DNA of 64,000 nt from Setomelanomma holmii (lineage: Eukaryota; Ascomycota; Dothideomycetes; Pleosporales; Phaeosphaeriaceae). The notes under the pieces were generated by a model. It did not search any database, had not been told where the DNA came from, and was given only the letters and a program-made list of their open reading frames with translations. Both the position numbers and the translations under genes were made by a program. The stretch is taken from the NCBI GenBank assembly GCA_010015745.1, contig ML978273.1:30613-94612 (forward strand). Reading direction: 5' to 3'. Positions 1-10,738 of this stretch are shown piece after piece (within the stretch, counting starts at the first letter, position 1; each line of letters opens with the position of its first letter).

Positions 1-556
1 ATCAGAATGTATGCTGTGTATGGCGTTGTTCGGATTCATGGAATGGCGACCAAGGCCGAAGTGAGTGGTGGCATGGCTTGGCAGCACGAATGGACGCGAA
101 GCTGACGCGGCGTGTTCGTGATTCGCCATGGCAATAAGAATCGTCTCCAACCCTCATCAACGGAACGATATTGCGCATGATCAACGTTTTTGATTATCGC
201 AGTGTCGAGCTAACCTTGAGTCAGCGATGCAGGGTTTGACGATTGAGAAGGATGAAATGGTTGCAAAAGCCATCGGCGTTGATGTTTGACGTCAACGAAT
301 GAGCACAGACCATCTTGAATTACTCCGCCTTAATCGCTTCCTGACGGACAGCAACTGCGACGCAATCAGCGAAAATGTGGACCGTAAGCGGTTGGACACG
401 AGGAAGTCACTCTGGGCATTGTCGATGATGAGATAACATCCGCTATGGGCGCCCCTCTACCTTTGTAACAACACTGCGCCTTTGCGCCCATACGCTTGCT
501 TTCGTTCACGTCTTTTTGTTTCCATTCACTCTCGTTGATCGATCGTAGTAGTGATC
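1..556. other. intergenic, no gene seen
   Basis: No open frame here shows codon structure, a recognisable domain or splice-linked continuity. The final part is presumably the promoter of the secreted-protein gene that starts at 557. Confidence 0.5.
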
Positions 557-1131
557 ATGCATCTTACTTCTTTCATTGTCGCTGCAGCCGCAGCTTTGCG
601 CGTCGCGCAAGCAGACTTCATGGTGTACACAGTACCTCCTATACCGACTGATCAAATCCCCAAATTCACAGATCCAGCAGAAGTCAGTATACACTTTGCC
701 ACACTTCACACCTGGCTAACACCACATAGGCTTCAGGCTGGACCTTCAGCGTCTTATATAACGGCAACCGTGCCTACGATGTCTATACCAGCGGCCTCGG
801 CTCGAGCTACCAGTCCTCACGCTCATCCGCCGCATCCGAAATCGCCGCCTTTGTACGCACTGCCACGAACTACACCATTCCATCGGATGTCACGGTAGAT
901 GATACTACCACAACATTCTTCTCGCGACCGAACTGGTATACAGCGCTGCCGAGTGACGCCAGATCCTTCAAGGAGCGGCAGGTCTCAGATCAGTTCAGCA
1001 TTGTGAGGAGCTTCATTGCGGTGAGGCAGACTACGGCGAGCTCAACGGGCAAGGCAGTTCCTACGGCGCAAGCGTTCTTGGATGCGAAGTTTGGCGCCAT
1101 GGCGGCGGCGGCTGCGGCAGTGTTCTTATGA
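557..1131 (+). CDS. small secreted protein, possibly GPI-anchored
   Basis: Two exons, 557-682 and 730-1131, give 175 residues; the 47-nt intron 683-729 has a CTAAC branch point and a TAG acceptor. The start is the ATG at 557, which opens directly into a signal peptide (residues 1-19, ending in AQA). The mature part is Ser/Thr-rich with one NYT sequon. It ends in an alanine-rich hydrophobic tail (GAMAAAAAAVFL) that could be a GPI-attachment signal. It has no cysteine pairs typical of small effectors. I do not recognise the family; it is probably a cell-wall or extracellular protein. The frame stays open across the join, so the model is sound although the function is unknown. Confidence 0.75.
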
Positions 1132-1686
1132 ACGGCACGGGTATGAGTAGGAGTAACGAAGTGCGTCGGAACAAGCGTGACAAGAACGACGTTGGAGTCG
1201 CCACGATGTTACTACCATGATAGTCACCTTGGGACGATACGAAGATCTACGGACCTCTGTCCATTCTGAGGGCATACTATTAAGCTTGGGCATGAGACAT
1301 GCTGAATACGATTTTAAGAACATTACCATTGTGTAAGGTAGCCACCCGCTCCAGAGTGAGGGCACGCTGTTCAATTGAGCCAACGACAGGAGACAATTGC
1401 CTTTAAGCTCTCAATTTTGGCGACACAGTAGGGAACGAGGTTGGTACACTTCCCGTCTCCTCGACCTGACCGGCTGTAACAGTCACTGGCAGTAAGCTAA
1501 ATCTAGCCCCCAGTCAAGCGTCGCATGATGCCATGAGCCAATTGCATGTCACTCTACACGCTCCATTACTCCCACACAGTGCGCCGTGGCGACAATGGTT
1601 TGCCTAAATGGGACGTTGACTGCATATACATAACATTGAGTCTCTTATTTCGCTAGGTCCTCCTCTCAAAGGCCACTTTAGTAGCC
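1132..1686. other. intergenic, no gene seen
   Basis: No supported gene. The last 100 bases are the likely promoter of the esterase gene at 1687. Confidence 0.5.
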
Positions 1687-2574
1687 ATGTCCGCAAAACC
1701 ATTCCCAAAAATTGTCTGTCTTTTCAACTCGCCTACACCAAACTTCTGTGCGTACGAACGCGGCGACCCTTCATCCACCCTTGAGCCCTTGTTTGCAGCT
1801 TTGCAGTCATCATGCGAGCGGTCCTACTCCTTCTGGGAATTCCGCATACGTAGCTCGTATACTGGCTTCGGATACTCTAGCATCGCCAACGATGCCGAGG
1901 ATATCTCTGCAATGGTCGGATATCTAAGGGGATTGGGGAAAGAGAAAATTGTTCTGCTTGGGAGCTCGACTTGTGAATTGATTGAATGATCGTGTTTGTT
2001 CAACGATGTTGACGGTCAGCAGATTGTCAAGATATCCTAGCCTATGCTAGCTCGACCACTGCTCTACCCGAAGTAGACGCCTACATCCACCAAGCACCCA
2101 CATCCGACCGCGAGACAGCATCATTACTCATGCCGCCCACCTTCCTTGCGCAAACGCTCGGACACGCTGAAGACATGATCGCGAGAGGCAACAAAGACGA
2201 AATCATGCCCAAGTCCCTTATCCCGCCAATTTTCACCTTGCCCATCACGGCGTATCGCGGGCACTCACTCATCGCCAAAGGCGGAGATGACGATTACTTT
2301 TCGTCCGATCTTGATGATGCGACACTGGCAGAGACTTTTGGACGCTTGATGAAGCCAACGCTGATAATGCCGAGCGAGCGAGAATGATGAGATGGTACCA
2401 GCGAGTATCGATAAAGAAAGACTGCTACGGCGATGGAAGAGCGCCGCACCGAAGGGTGTAGTGAGCGACTTTTCCGGGCTGATTCCTGGGGCTGATCATG
2501 CGTTGAGGGAAGACGCAGCGCAAGAATGGTTTGCTGCGAGAGTTGTAGAGTTTTTGAGAACGCTGGGCGTATGA
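1687..2574 (+). pseudogene. SidJ-like alpha/beta hydrolase (DUF1749), frameshifted
   Basis: The first exon (1687-1972) holds the family hallmark SSYTGFGYSS followed by a strand and nucleophile elbow LLGSST, where the family usually reads GHSTG. An intron at about 1973-2022 (or 1973-2019; two adjacent AG acceptors) joins it to a frame that reads CQDILAYAS, as expected for DUF1749. That frame breaks in the GAGC repeat at about 2371-2383. The sequence continues one frame over with DEMVPASIDKE and the C-terminal His region (PGADHAL) to the stop at 2572-2574. Family members include SidJ, which hydrolyses siderophore esters in iron metabolism. Either a real 1-nt frameshift or an assembly error. It converges with the regulator ending at 2627. 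Confidence 0.7.
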
Positions 2575-2626
2575 TACGTATCGCGAGCGATGCCTAGATT
2601 CGTAGTTGATCGGACGTGAAGGCTGT

Positions 2627-4860
2627 CTAGAAAAAAGGTGACCCGGCTAGACCAGTGAACAGATCGTCCCATTGAGATTGATCAAGGTATAACGAGTTCT
2701 CGAATTCATGCGCTTGCTCGTCATCTGCACGAGGCGGTTGAGTGGTGAGGCTGTAGTCGTCGTCGTTGTCGACTACCGTGTTGCCAGCACTGCGGTCCAG
2801 ATTCGACCGAGGCGCAAGTGCGTGAGTTATCGTACCCGACTGCAAACCAGCGGCTTGCGCTTGCTGCCCACATGATCGGTATTTCGCGACAATCTGCATC
2901 AGGGATTCGTGAAGCTTTGCAGCTGCCATCGAGTAGCTCTTCATGTCATCGATGATGCCCAGCGCCGAAGCCAGATCTCCGTGCTGAACCTCGTGATCTA
3001 CTGCCTCAGGACGATACAAGCAGACATCCATCAAGAGGACGATACTGGCGATGAAAACGCCGTACAGAATGGCTGCAATGCGGAGTCGGATCTGCACGGA
3101 AGGATGGCCTGACTCAAGAAGTCGCGTTTCGGCATAAATGATGTACTTTGCCGACCTCAGACATGCGTCTCGTGACGAGGTATACTTCGCATTGTACTTG
3201 GCTCCAGTAGTCAAATATGGCAGATGAAGCTTGCATCGCTGTGAATGCATCAAAGAATTCAGCATATAAGCTTGGAGAAAGATGTTAGACGTTGCATTTT
3301 CGGGATCGTGCGCGTACTCTTCCAGTTCGAAGAAATGAGGCATGCTACGTCGCATCTGTTCGAGTTCGGAATCCATGGTCATGACATGACTGTAGTACTC
3401 TAGTCGCTGGGAACTGGCGGCAATGATGATATTATGGTCAACTATGCTGCGCGATATCTCGGCGAGGTGAATGCGTTGGAGGAAATATGACATGTCTGTT
3501 GGCTGGTTCAGAGGCTGAGACTCGGGAACACTGCCGTCTCTGATGTCGTTGTCGTTGATGTTGCGTGGCTTATTGACGCACATGTGGAGCGGATGAGCTT
3601 GGTACACTCCTTCTCCCGGCCCGTTGAACATGACAGCTATTAACCTGATTCTCGTATTAGCACCATTTCGATCTGCTTGAGATACTGATCTTGTACGAAC
3701 CAATCGGTAGCTACCAGATACCACCAAGCGCGACGACCCATCTCAACAGTCACCGTGTCTTCTGCCTTGGTGATGGCCTCGTTGTCGATCTGATGGAGTC
3801 CAAGCTCGCGACCCAGCAACAGACCAGAGGCAATCAGCGACCGATAGCGCACCGACGGGCCTTCCAGATTGGCTACGAGGAACGACAGTATGATGATGCC
3901 TTGCACAGTCTCGAGCGAAACGTCACTATTTTGAGAAGCATTAATAACAGCATTTGTTGCTTTGATCCATAAGGGTGTCTGGATGTGAGCTTGAGCAAAT
4001 GACGAAAATAAGAGGCGCTCCGCAGGGAGTTCATCCCGCGGGGTCCATACATGCGTCGCGCTCGCGATGAGGCTTAGGAGCAATATAACGTAGCCAGGTT
4101 GCAGCGGCTCCTGCGCATCAATTTGTTGATAGACGTGATCGATAATCGCCGGGATTGACGGTGAATGCAGGATATGCTGGAAGTGACTAATGCTGAAAAT
4201 ATAGTGCTCCACCAGAATTTTCGACTCTGCGAGTATTGGTAGCCAGACACATAGTATTGGCTCGCCCAACTGCACAGTGTGCCTAGGAGATTGTGGAATG
4301 GTCCGTATAGGTGCAATCCTGAAAACAACATACTCGGAACAGGCCGACGCTTGAGTGGCACTTCTGGATAGACGTTGAAGATGTGCCACTACATCGCTCA
4401 ACTGTTTGGGGTCGGACAGCGAGGCGTTCGAAATGTCCGTGGCTTTGTGAGCTGACGGCGAGTTTGGGACCTCTCTACCACCGATGGGAATCTGGGATAT
4501 CAAGGCGCTTTGCGCAACACGCGTCTCCAAATCATCAGTGAGCGCTCGTAGAGCTTTGATCTCGGCAAGTAAGTCCGCATGGGTGGCCGCCGGTTCTTGT
4601 AGAGTTTGGACTCCCGCTGGCAAGGTGGGTTGAGCTGTCGCTGGAGCTACTGGCTGCGATGTTGTATGCTCGGTACATGTCGGTGTCTTTGCCTTTGAGC
4701 ATCCTGCGACGAGGGATGTGGGATCGAAGTGGCGTGTTTTGCCACGTGATCGGCAACTTGTGCAGGGCAACGGTCGGTCACAACGGAGTTTTCGCGTCCG
4801 GCAGAAGTTGCAAGAGAATTGTCCTTTGCGACTAACCCTGCGCTCACCTGACGATGGCAT
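2627..4860 (-). CDS. Zn2Cys6 transcription factor
   Basis: Exons 4860-3701 and 3644-2627 join across a 56-nt intron (GTTCGT..CAG, CTAAT branch) to give 725 residues. Residues 16-60 hold a Gal4-type cluster with basic residues CRTRKLRCD. Spacing between the fifth and sixth cysteines is about 16 residues, much wider than the usual 6-9. A coiled segment (about residues 95-115) and a fungal transcription factor middle domain follow, with WWYLVATDW and the later HPLHMCVNKPRNIND. The gene is divergent from the MFS exporter at 5127 and shares a 266-bp promoter with a repeated CGG-type motif. It therefore probably regulates itself and that exporter (inference). Confidence 0.88.
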
Positions 4861-4900
4861 CTTTCCAGAGCTTTAGTGCTCGAAGATATGTAGACGTGTT

Positions 4901-4990
4901 CCGTGGGTATTCCGTGGAAGAATGAAGGTGCGACCGGCATTCGACTGAAGGATGCCTTATTAGCGCCAAGCATCCGCGGGTATTCCGCGG
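4901..4990. promoter_or_regulatory. paired CCGYGGGTATTCCGYGG elements in divergent promoter
   Basis: The 17-bp element CCGTGGGTATTCCGTGG lies at 4901-4917 and CCGCGGGTATTCCGCGG at 4974-4990. They differ only at the matching C/T position in each half. Each is a direct repeat of CCGYGG around GTATT, containing CGG half-sites of the kind bound by Zn2Cys6 dimers. They lie between the Zn2Cys6 gene and the MFS gene, which makes them the best candidate operators for this pair. Confidence 0.6.
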
Positions 4991-5126
4991 ACTACCCATC
5001 CCAAACATGAGCCTACCTAGCAGTCCCGTATATAAAGGAGAAGCCAGATCGACAATCTCATTTATGTGGAAAGTCGTGTAACAGCATTTACAACTGTTTA
5101 CAGTTCGCACTCTTTCGATATAGAAA

Positions 5127-6779
5127 ATGCTCGATACAGAGAAAGGAGCCTCGAGCAATGAGTCCAACATGACCGTAGCACGAACCGATCGACCTATATC
5201 CTGCGCGGACCGCGAAGTACTCGGCAGGTCAGACACCGACCCATCGATCGGAAAGACGACACAAGATTCCAATGTCGTTGACTTCGCTGGCGTTGATGAC
5301 CCCGAGTACCCATTGAATTGGCCACGAGCCAAGAAGTTGCCGGCGATCGTCATAGCTACCAGCTTGACGCTGATCTCGTATGTTCCATTGCATTCTGTTG
5401 ACGGTGCTCCAGGATGAAGGCTGATCATGTATGGCAAAGTCCTTTCACATCCACCATTTGCGCCTCCGCAACGCTGGATATCTTATCGCATTTCGACTCC
5501 ACCAACCAGATGCTTGGAGCCTTGGTCACGACTATATTCCTACTTGGCTACACGTTGGGACCGATCGCAATTGCTCCTTTGTCCGAGATGTATGGAAGAG
5601 CCATCATGTACAAGGTGTGCATCGTGTTCTTCGTCGTTTTCAACGTGGCATGCGCGGTCGCAAATCGTCTCGGCTCACTCATCGCATTCCGCTTCCTCGC
5701 TGGGATCATGGGATCGTGCCCTATCACGCTAGGAACTGGGACTATTGCTGACCTAATGCCTGCAGAGAAAAGAGCCGGCGCAATGGGAGCATACGTGCTC
5801 GGTTCCGTGCTCGGTCCTTCGATCGGACCAATTGTAGGAGGATTTATGACGCCGAAGACTGGATGGCGATGGACATTCTGGCTTGTGGCCATCATTTCCG
5901 GGGTCATGGCAGTCGTAACGTTGTTGTTTGTGCGCGAAACGTATCCCTATGTCCTCCTTGAGCGGAAGACGAAGCAATTGCGCAGAGAGACAGGCAACAC
6001 GAGCCTGCGGTCGGCGCTAGCTACAGGTAGATCGCCACGAGGTCTTTTCGTCTTCTCGATCTTCCGACCACTGAAGATGCTGCTCTCTCCAATTGTTTTC
6101 CTATTGTCACTTTACGCTGCCATCGTCTACAGCTATCTATATCTGTGCTTCACCACCATCGAGGTAGTTTTTGGCAGACAGTATGGATTCAACAGCGGCG
6201 AAGCTGGGTTAGCCACAATGGGCATGGGGATTGGCTCTGCTGTGGGAATTGCGGGATGTGGCCTTGCGTCTCAGAAGATCTCCGGATATCTGACAAAGAA
6301 GAATGGCGGCGACCCAAGACCCGAATATCGCTTACCACCAATGGCAGTCGGCGGATTCATCACACCACTGGGCCTATTCTTGTATGGCTGGTCTGCGCAA
6401 GCAAAGACCAATTGGATGGTTCCAATCCTTGGTAATGTGTTCCTTGGAATGGGCATGGTATTGACCTATGTTAGTTTCAACCCGCTTGTTCGAGTTGAGC
6501 GCGTGCGATTGACAACTATCTCAGATGCCCAGCGCTATGTACCTCGTGGACGCATACACCACTCATTCAGCCTCTGTAACAGCTGCAAGCACCATTTTGC
6601 GATGTCTGCTCGGAGCACTTCTACCGCTGGCAGGACCAGCAATGTACGACGCGCTAGGACTCGGATGGGGCAACTCACTACTTGGTTTCATCGCGATCGC
6701 TTTCATTCCGGTGCCTTTTGTTTTCTATCGCTACGATCAGCAAATTCGCGAAGCCAAGATCTGGGAGGCAGAGTTCTGA
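5127..6779 (+). CDS. MFS exporter, DHA1 drug/polyamine type
   Basis: Exons 5127-5377, 5440-6469 and 6525-6779 give 511 residues; the introns are 62 and 55 nt and both joins keep frame. The protein has a roughly 80-residue cytoplasmic N-terminus and then twelve predicted membrane segments. Between TM2 and TM3 it carries the motif APLSEMYGR, and in TM5 the antiporter motif GSVLGPSIGPIVGG. These mark the DHA1 proton antiporters that expel drugs, polyamines or secondary metabolites at the plasma membrane. TM11 resumes at YLVDAYTTHSASV in exon 3. Divergence from a Zn2Cys6 gene suggests dedicated control. The substrate cannot be told from sequence. Confidence 0.9.
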
Positions 6780-7905
6780 TCATGGAAACATGACATCTCC
6801 TGGTGAGGCAGGAAATTGTACAACAGTCTGTATTTTTATGCCGAATGTCCTCTCCTGAGATCTCACCTGAAAGCATTTGAGTAGAGGCGATGTGCACCCG
6901 AGAACAGATTATACAAAATTAGGTTGCGTCATCTCACGTGCCAGGCACCAGCCGCGTCCACGTGCACGCTAGTCGCACGTGCCTGCCCTCGCACTATATA
7001 AACTACTGGTCGCTCCTGCCTCCAGAAAATCATACTTACCTTCTTGCGATCACCCAGCTCAAAGATTGGGTTGATCATCCAGGATCTGCTGCATTGCACA
7101 TGGCGGTCAGGACTTGGATCGAGTCTTCTTCGGAGGTCTCGGTGGGACAATTTTTGTTGGACTGCTTCTGTAAAGCTGCTTTTCGTTGATATCGTCGCCG
7201 CTGGTGATGGGTTGAAGAAGAGAAGGCATTGACTGGAACCTTACGAGAGCACGCATTTTAGCGAAGCCGCACGCACAAAATGACGGTTCACATGCGATAG
7301 CTGCCATCGCTCTTGCTGCGGCCATCTACTCGGCAATCACGAACCTGAAGAGCCCAATCCGTAGCGCGCTTGCGCACTGCTCAACTGTCGTGCGTTTTGA
7401 AATTCTACTGTCTCGCAAAGACCCATGAGCCGCGTGTCTTCACCTTGTCGAACTCGCATTACCGTCGCTGTCTGCTTGCCCTTGCACGCGAGGGCGCTTC
7501 GTTGCAACGATTCGTGATGTTTGTCGCGACCATCTAGATATGATCCACCGTTCTGTTTCCAACCGTTTTGGACTTGGCATGAGACTCGGCTTGAAACATT
7601 TGACACGCTTACTTTCCGACAGAACACCCAACATTGCGATGCCGGATCATGAAGAAGCCGCTGCCATCAGTCTCACCGCCCGTTCCTCCTCATGCTCATA
7701 CGATTAGAATTGGAAATCCTAACACGTTCAGTGCCGCTTAACAAACCTATATAGCAAGCTGTCGAGGCTCCGGTCTGGGCATCAGATTTGCTAGACAGTC
7801 TCATCATCTTCCATTTGCAGTAATTACTTCCTTGTCATCATAATCATCATTCTTACGTTCTTAACTTGCCCTTCTTGGCATAATTAAATAAACTTCTTCT
7901 ACACC
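6780..7905. other. 1.1 kb without a supported gene
   Basis: Open frames here are short and show no family features. The only structure I see is a promoter-like block at 6935-7002, listed separately, and the promoter of the cupredoxin gene at the right end. Confidence 0.5.
6935..7002 (+). promoter_or_regulatory. three CACGTG boxes followed by a TATA box
   Basis: CACGTG occurs at 6935-6940, 6959-6964 and 6976-6981, and TATATAAA at 6995-7002. This is a typical arrangement for a bHLH-controlled promoter reading rightwards. No convincing coding region follows, so it may drive a non-coding RNA, a very short gene or the remains of a lost gene. Confidence 0.4.
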
Positions 7906-8644
7906 ATGTTGCTGAACAATATCATGTACGCGGCTCTCGCTCAAGCCCTGGGCGCATCCGCAGCGACCATGATGGTCACAGTTGCCGCCAACAATAAATT
8001 CCAATTCACTCCAAACACAATAACTGCTCAGCCCGGAGACATGGTTGCATTCAACTTCGTTGCCCAGGTAAGTCTTCCCTCACGTACTTCAATAACTCTC
8101 CACTCACCATCTGCCACAGAACCACAGCGTCGCCTCCTCAAACGCCAACACACCCTGCCAACCCGAACGCAACGCCATCTTCTCCGACTTCCAACCCGTC
8201 GCCGCCCCAGCCGGTAACAACAAAGGCAAAGGCAAGAACCGCAACAACAACCGCCAAACAGGCAACACACCCATGTTCATGGTCCCTATCACGGATACAC
8301 AACCTATGTACATCTACTGCAGTCAAGCACAACATTGCCAACAAGGCATGGTCATGGTGATCAATCCGCCCAACGCGGCGGCAGTACAGCAGTACGCTAA
8401 TAAGGCGGCGAATGCGAGGAATAATGTCAGTCCAAGAGGCGGGATTTCGGGGGGCCAGATGGCGAATAATGCAGCGGGAACGAATCCGAAGAATGTACTT
8501 GGTGCTAATCAGGGAGATGCTGCGACCACTGGGAAGGGCAAAGGAAAGGGGAAGGCGAATGCTAATGGTGGTGGGAATGCGAATGCGGGTGGTGCGGCGG
8601 GTGCGTTGACGGGACTGCTTGGTGGCAAAGCGAATGGAAACTGA
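7906..8644 (+). CDS. secreted cupredoxin-domain protein
   Basis: Exons 7906-8067 and 8120-8644 give 228 residues; the intron is GTAAGT..CAG. A signal peptide covers about residues 1-20. The cupredoxin fold follows, with FQFTPNTITAQPGDMVAFNF and the type-1 copper ligands His56 (NHS), Cys121, His126 and Met131 in CSQAQHCQQGM. An insert with GNNKGKGKNRNNN splits the domain. The C-terminal 90 residues are a Gly/Asn/Lys/Ala-rich low-complexity tail (GKGKGKAN). Fungal relatives are extracellular or wall-linked plastocyanin-like proteins of unknown role. Complete ligands suggest that it binds copper. Confidence 0.88.
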
Positions 8645-9284
8645 ATGTTGCCAGTGTGAGGTGATGTAGCATAGATTCGATGACAAAATGTACATATCAA
8701 GGCACGATGCGATCCAAGTCAACGCACACTACCTCTGTCTTCACAATCGCGCCTTGCAAGTGCAAATAGTTTGTTGCTGATCGGGCAAACGACATTCTTT
8801 GCCAGGACTTCTTATCAATCGAACGACATGTCTCACAGCATCAATGATGATTTGAAAAAGAGTATGATCCTTCTAGACCGGACCTGCACTTCCGTGGCGC
8901 CAGGATCATGAGTTCGCGATGTTGAGCTCCGAGGAGTTTGAAACGCTGTTTGAAACACCCATCTGCATGTTTCAGTAGCTTACGGAGAGCTTGTTCCGAC
9001 TAAGCACGTGAGGCTAAGACAGTGTCCTTGTGAGCGCCACATCATCGACCCCGCTTTAGTGGCGTTTAAAACTTGGTAAAGAGGGCAGGGCGATGAGATG
9101 TTGAGCCGCGGTAAGTCGTTTGCTGTACTTTTGCGAGACCTACGTGCGATCATGCTTGCAGTCTCTAGGTGTAATGATGAAGATGTTGATGATGATGAAA
9201 GCTAATACTTTCTTATTTTATAGCAAGAAGGATGGGTATCATGACTGACGTTTTCAAAACTCCTTACTCCTTCCTCTTCCTCTT
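8645..9284. other. intergenic, no gene seen
   Basis: No supported gene. There is a short GAT-rich stretch near 9175-9200. Confidence 0.5.
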
Positions 9285-10738
9285 CTACCATCCTCTTTGC
9301 ATCGCAAAGTTCGACTTCGCCGGAGGTGGAATAATGAGATCAATCTCGTCCACACTCATGCTTCGCAGCTTGTATGAGTCCTCGCCCATGGTTGCTGACC
9401 CTTGCAGTTTACCTGCTTCTAGCTGCTTAAGCCGGTCCTGCGCTGAGGGTTTTGGGTATGAGTTCTGGGAAGTGCCGGCGAAGAAGCGCGGGAACAATCG
9501 ATTCATGAGGGGTTTGCAGCCTGGTAGACAGCCGCATGCAACGCCTACACCTCCTTCGACAGACATTACAATGAAGCATTCGGCGCCGTGCCCTTTACGG
9601 TGGTGTTAGCGATGAAATGGAGGCGGGTAGGGTTAGTGGACATACACATGACGTCGTATGACTCGAGGTAAAGTGAAGTGTAGTAGATACGCAAGCTTCC
9701 TGCGACGCAAACGCTGCTGCTGTTAACCTTTTGTTAGATATGCATGATATCGTGATTGAGCTTACATGACGCCAAGCGAGAACATGCAAGTGAGTGTGAT
9801 GCGCTGACGACGCGATATCTTGACGTTCAGGAGGTCTTTCGCAGGCCATAGGAATATGACAAAATCACTGAACGTGTTCTGCGCTGAGTGGTAGTAGTAG
9901 ATTGCTCGAACGTTCAAACATTTGGCTGTGCCAATGTACTTGAAGATCTCCCAGTATGTGCTGACCGGACTTAAGTGATGCTTAGCTGGGTCGTTGATAT
10001 CGAGGAGAATCTTGATCAAGACTTACTTGCACTGGAAAAGAGTGAAGAAGAAGGCCATGGTGCTCAGAATAATAGTATAGACGATCATCGACCGACAGAA
10101 CCACTTATTCAGTCTTGAAGGAAAGATCCCTGGACGTCATTAGAGACTGATCGTTTGAGGCATATACTTGGAGGTTAAACTGACTCAAGTATGTGAGAAG
10201 AATCGCAACTTTCATGAGCGTGACAATAGCTGTGAAAAGTAATTGATTGGCCATGGACATCTGTATTGCATAAGCCATGAGCACGGAATGCTACAGGTTC
10301 GTCGTACCTGGGCCGCCCTGATCTTGCCATACATAATCTGCGGTTTGAGGTCCCCTTGTGATGGTCAGATTTGGCGCGCGATGTAGTGGTAAAAAGCTCG
10401 TACATAGATGATAGCCCAGCTGGAAATTAGGCCCCATTGCTATCAAGATCATGATATTGCTGGCAACGGAGAGAATCTCGTCATCGTTAGCGAGGTGCTC
10501 TTCGTTTTGTCGAAATGTGACCAAGACTCACTGCCGCAATTAGCATGAGCCAATCATCCCATCCTAAGGTCCTGACGATGACGGTCCGACTGTAGAACCG
10601 ACAAGAAATCGCTCCAACGACCAGGGCTGTCATCGGTATCATGATGCCCATGGCCACGGGTCTCTTCGTAAACGGGTCGACATAGTTGGGAGGCGGAAAG
10701 GATGCGAATTCTGCAGGCGTAGGGAAACGGGAAGTCAT
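9285..10738 (-). CDS. rhodopsin-domain integral membrane protein
   Basis: Eight exons: 10738-10532, 10476-10404, 10354-10308, 10260-10185, 10129-10027, 9969-9766, 9713-9646 and 9592-9285. They give 361 residues, with seven introns of 47-57 nt and frame kept at every join. The start is the ATG at 10738; the frame extends upstream only through non-ATG codons. The protein has seven predicted helices and family landmarks WDDWLMLIAA, MGPNFQLGYHL, FTLFQCNPVSTYW and AKDLLNVKISRRQR. After the last helix come GGVGVACGCLPGCKP and a roughly 70-residue cytoplasmic tail. This is the fungal rhodopsin-like integral membrane family (PTH11-related group), often listed as candidate receptors. Ligand and role are unknown. 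Confidence 0.85.

Noticed and set aside
4740..4990. CACGTG and CCGCGG palindromes as restriction-type or phage sites
   Set aside because: Fungal nuclear context; CGG-type sites are better explained by Zn2Cys6 binding.
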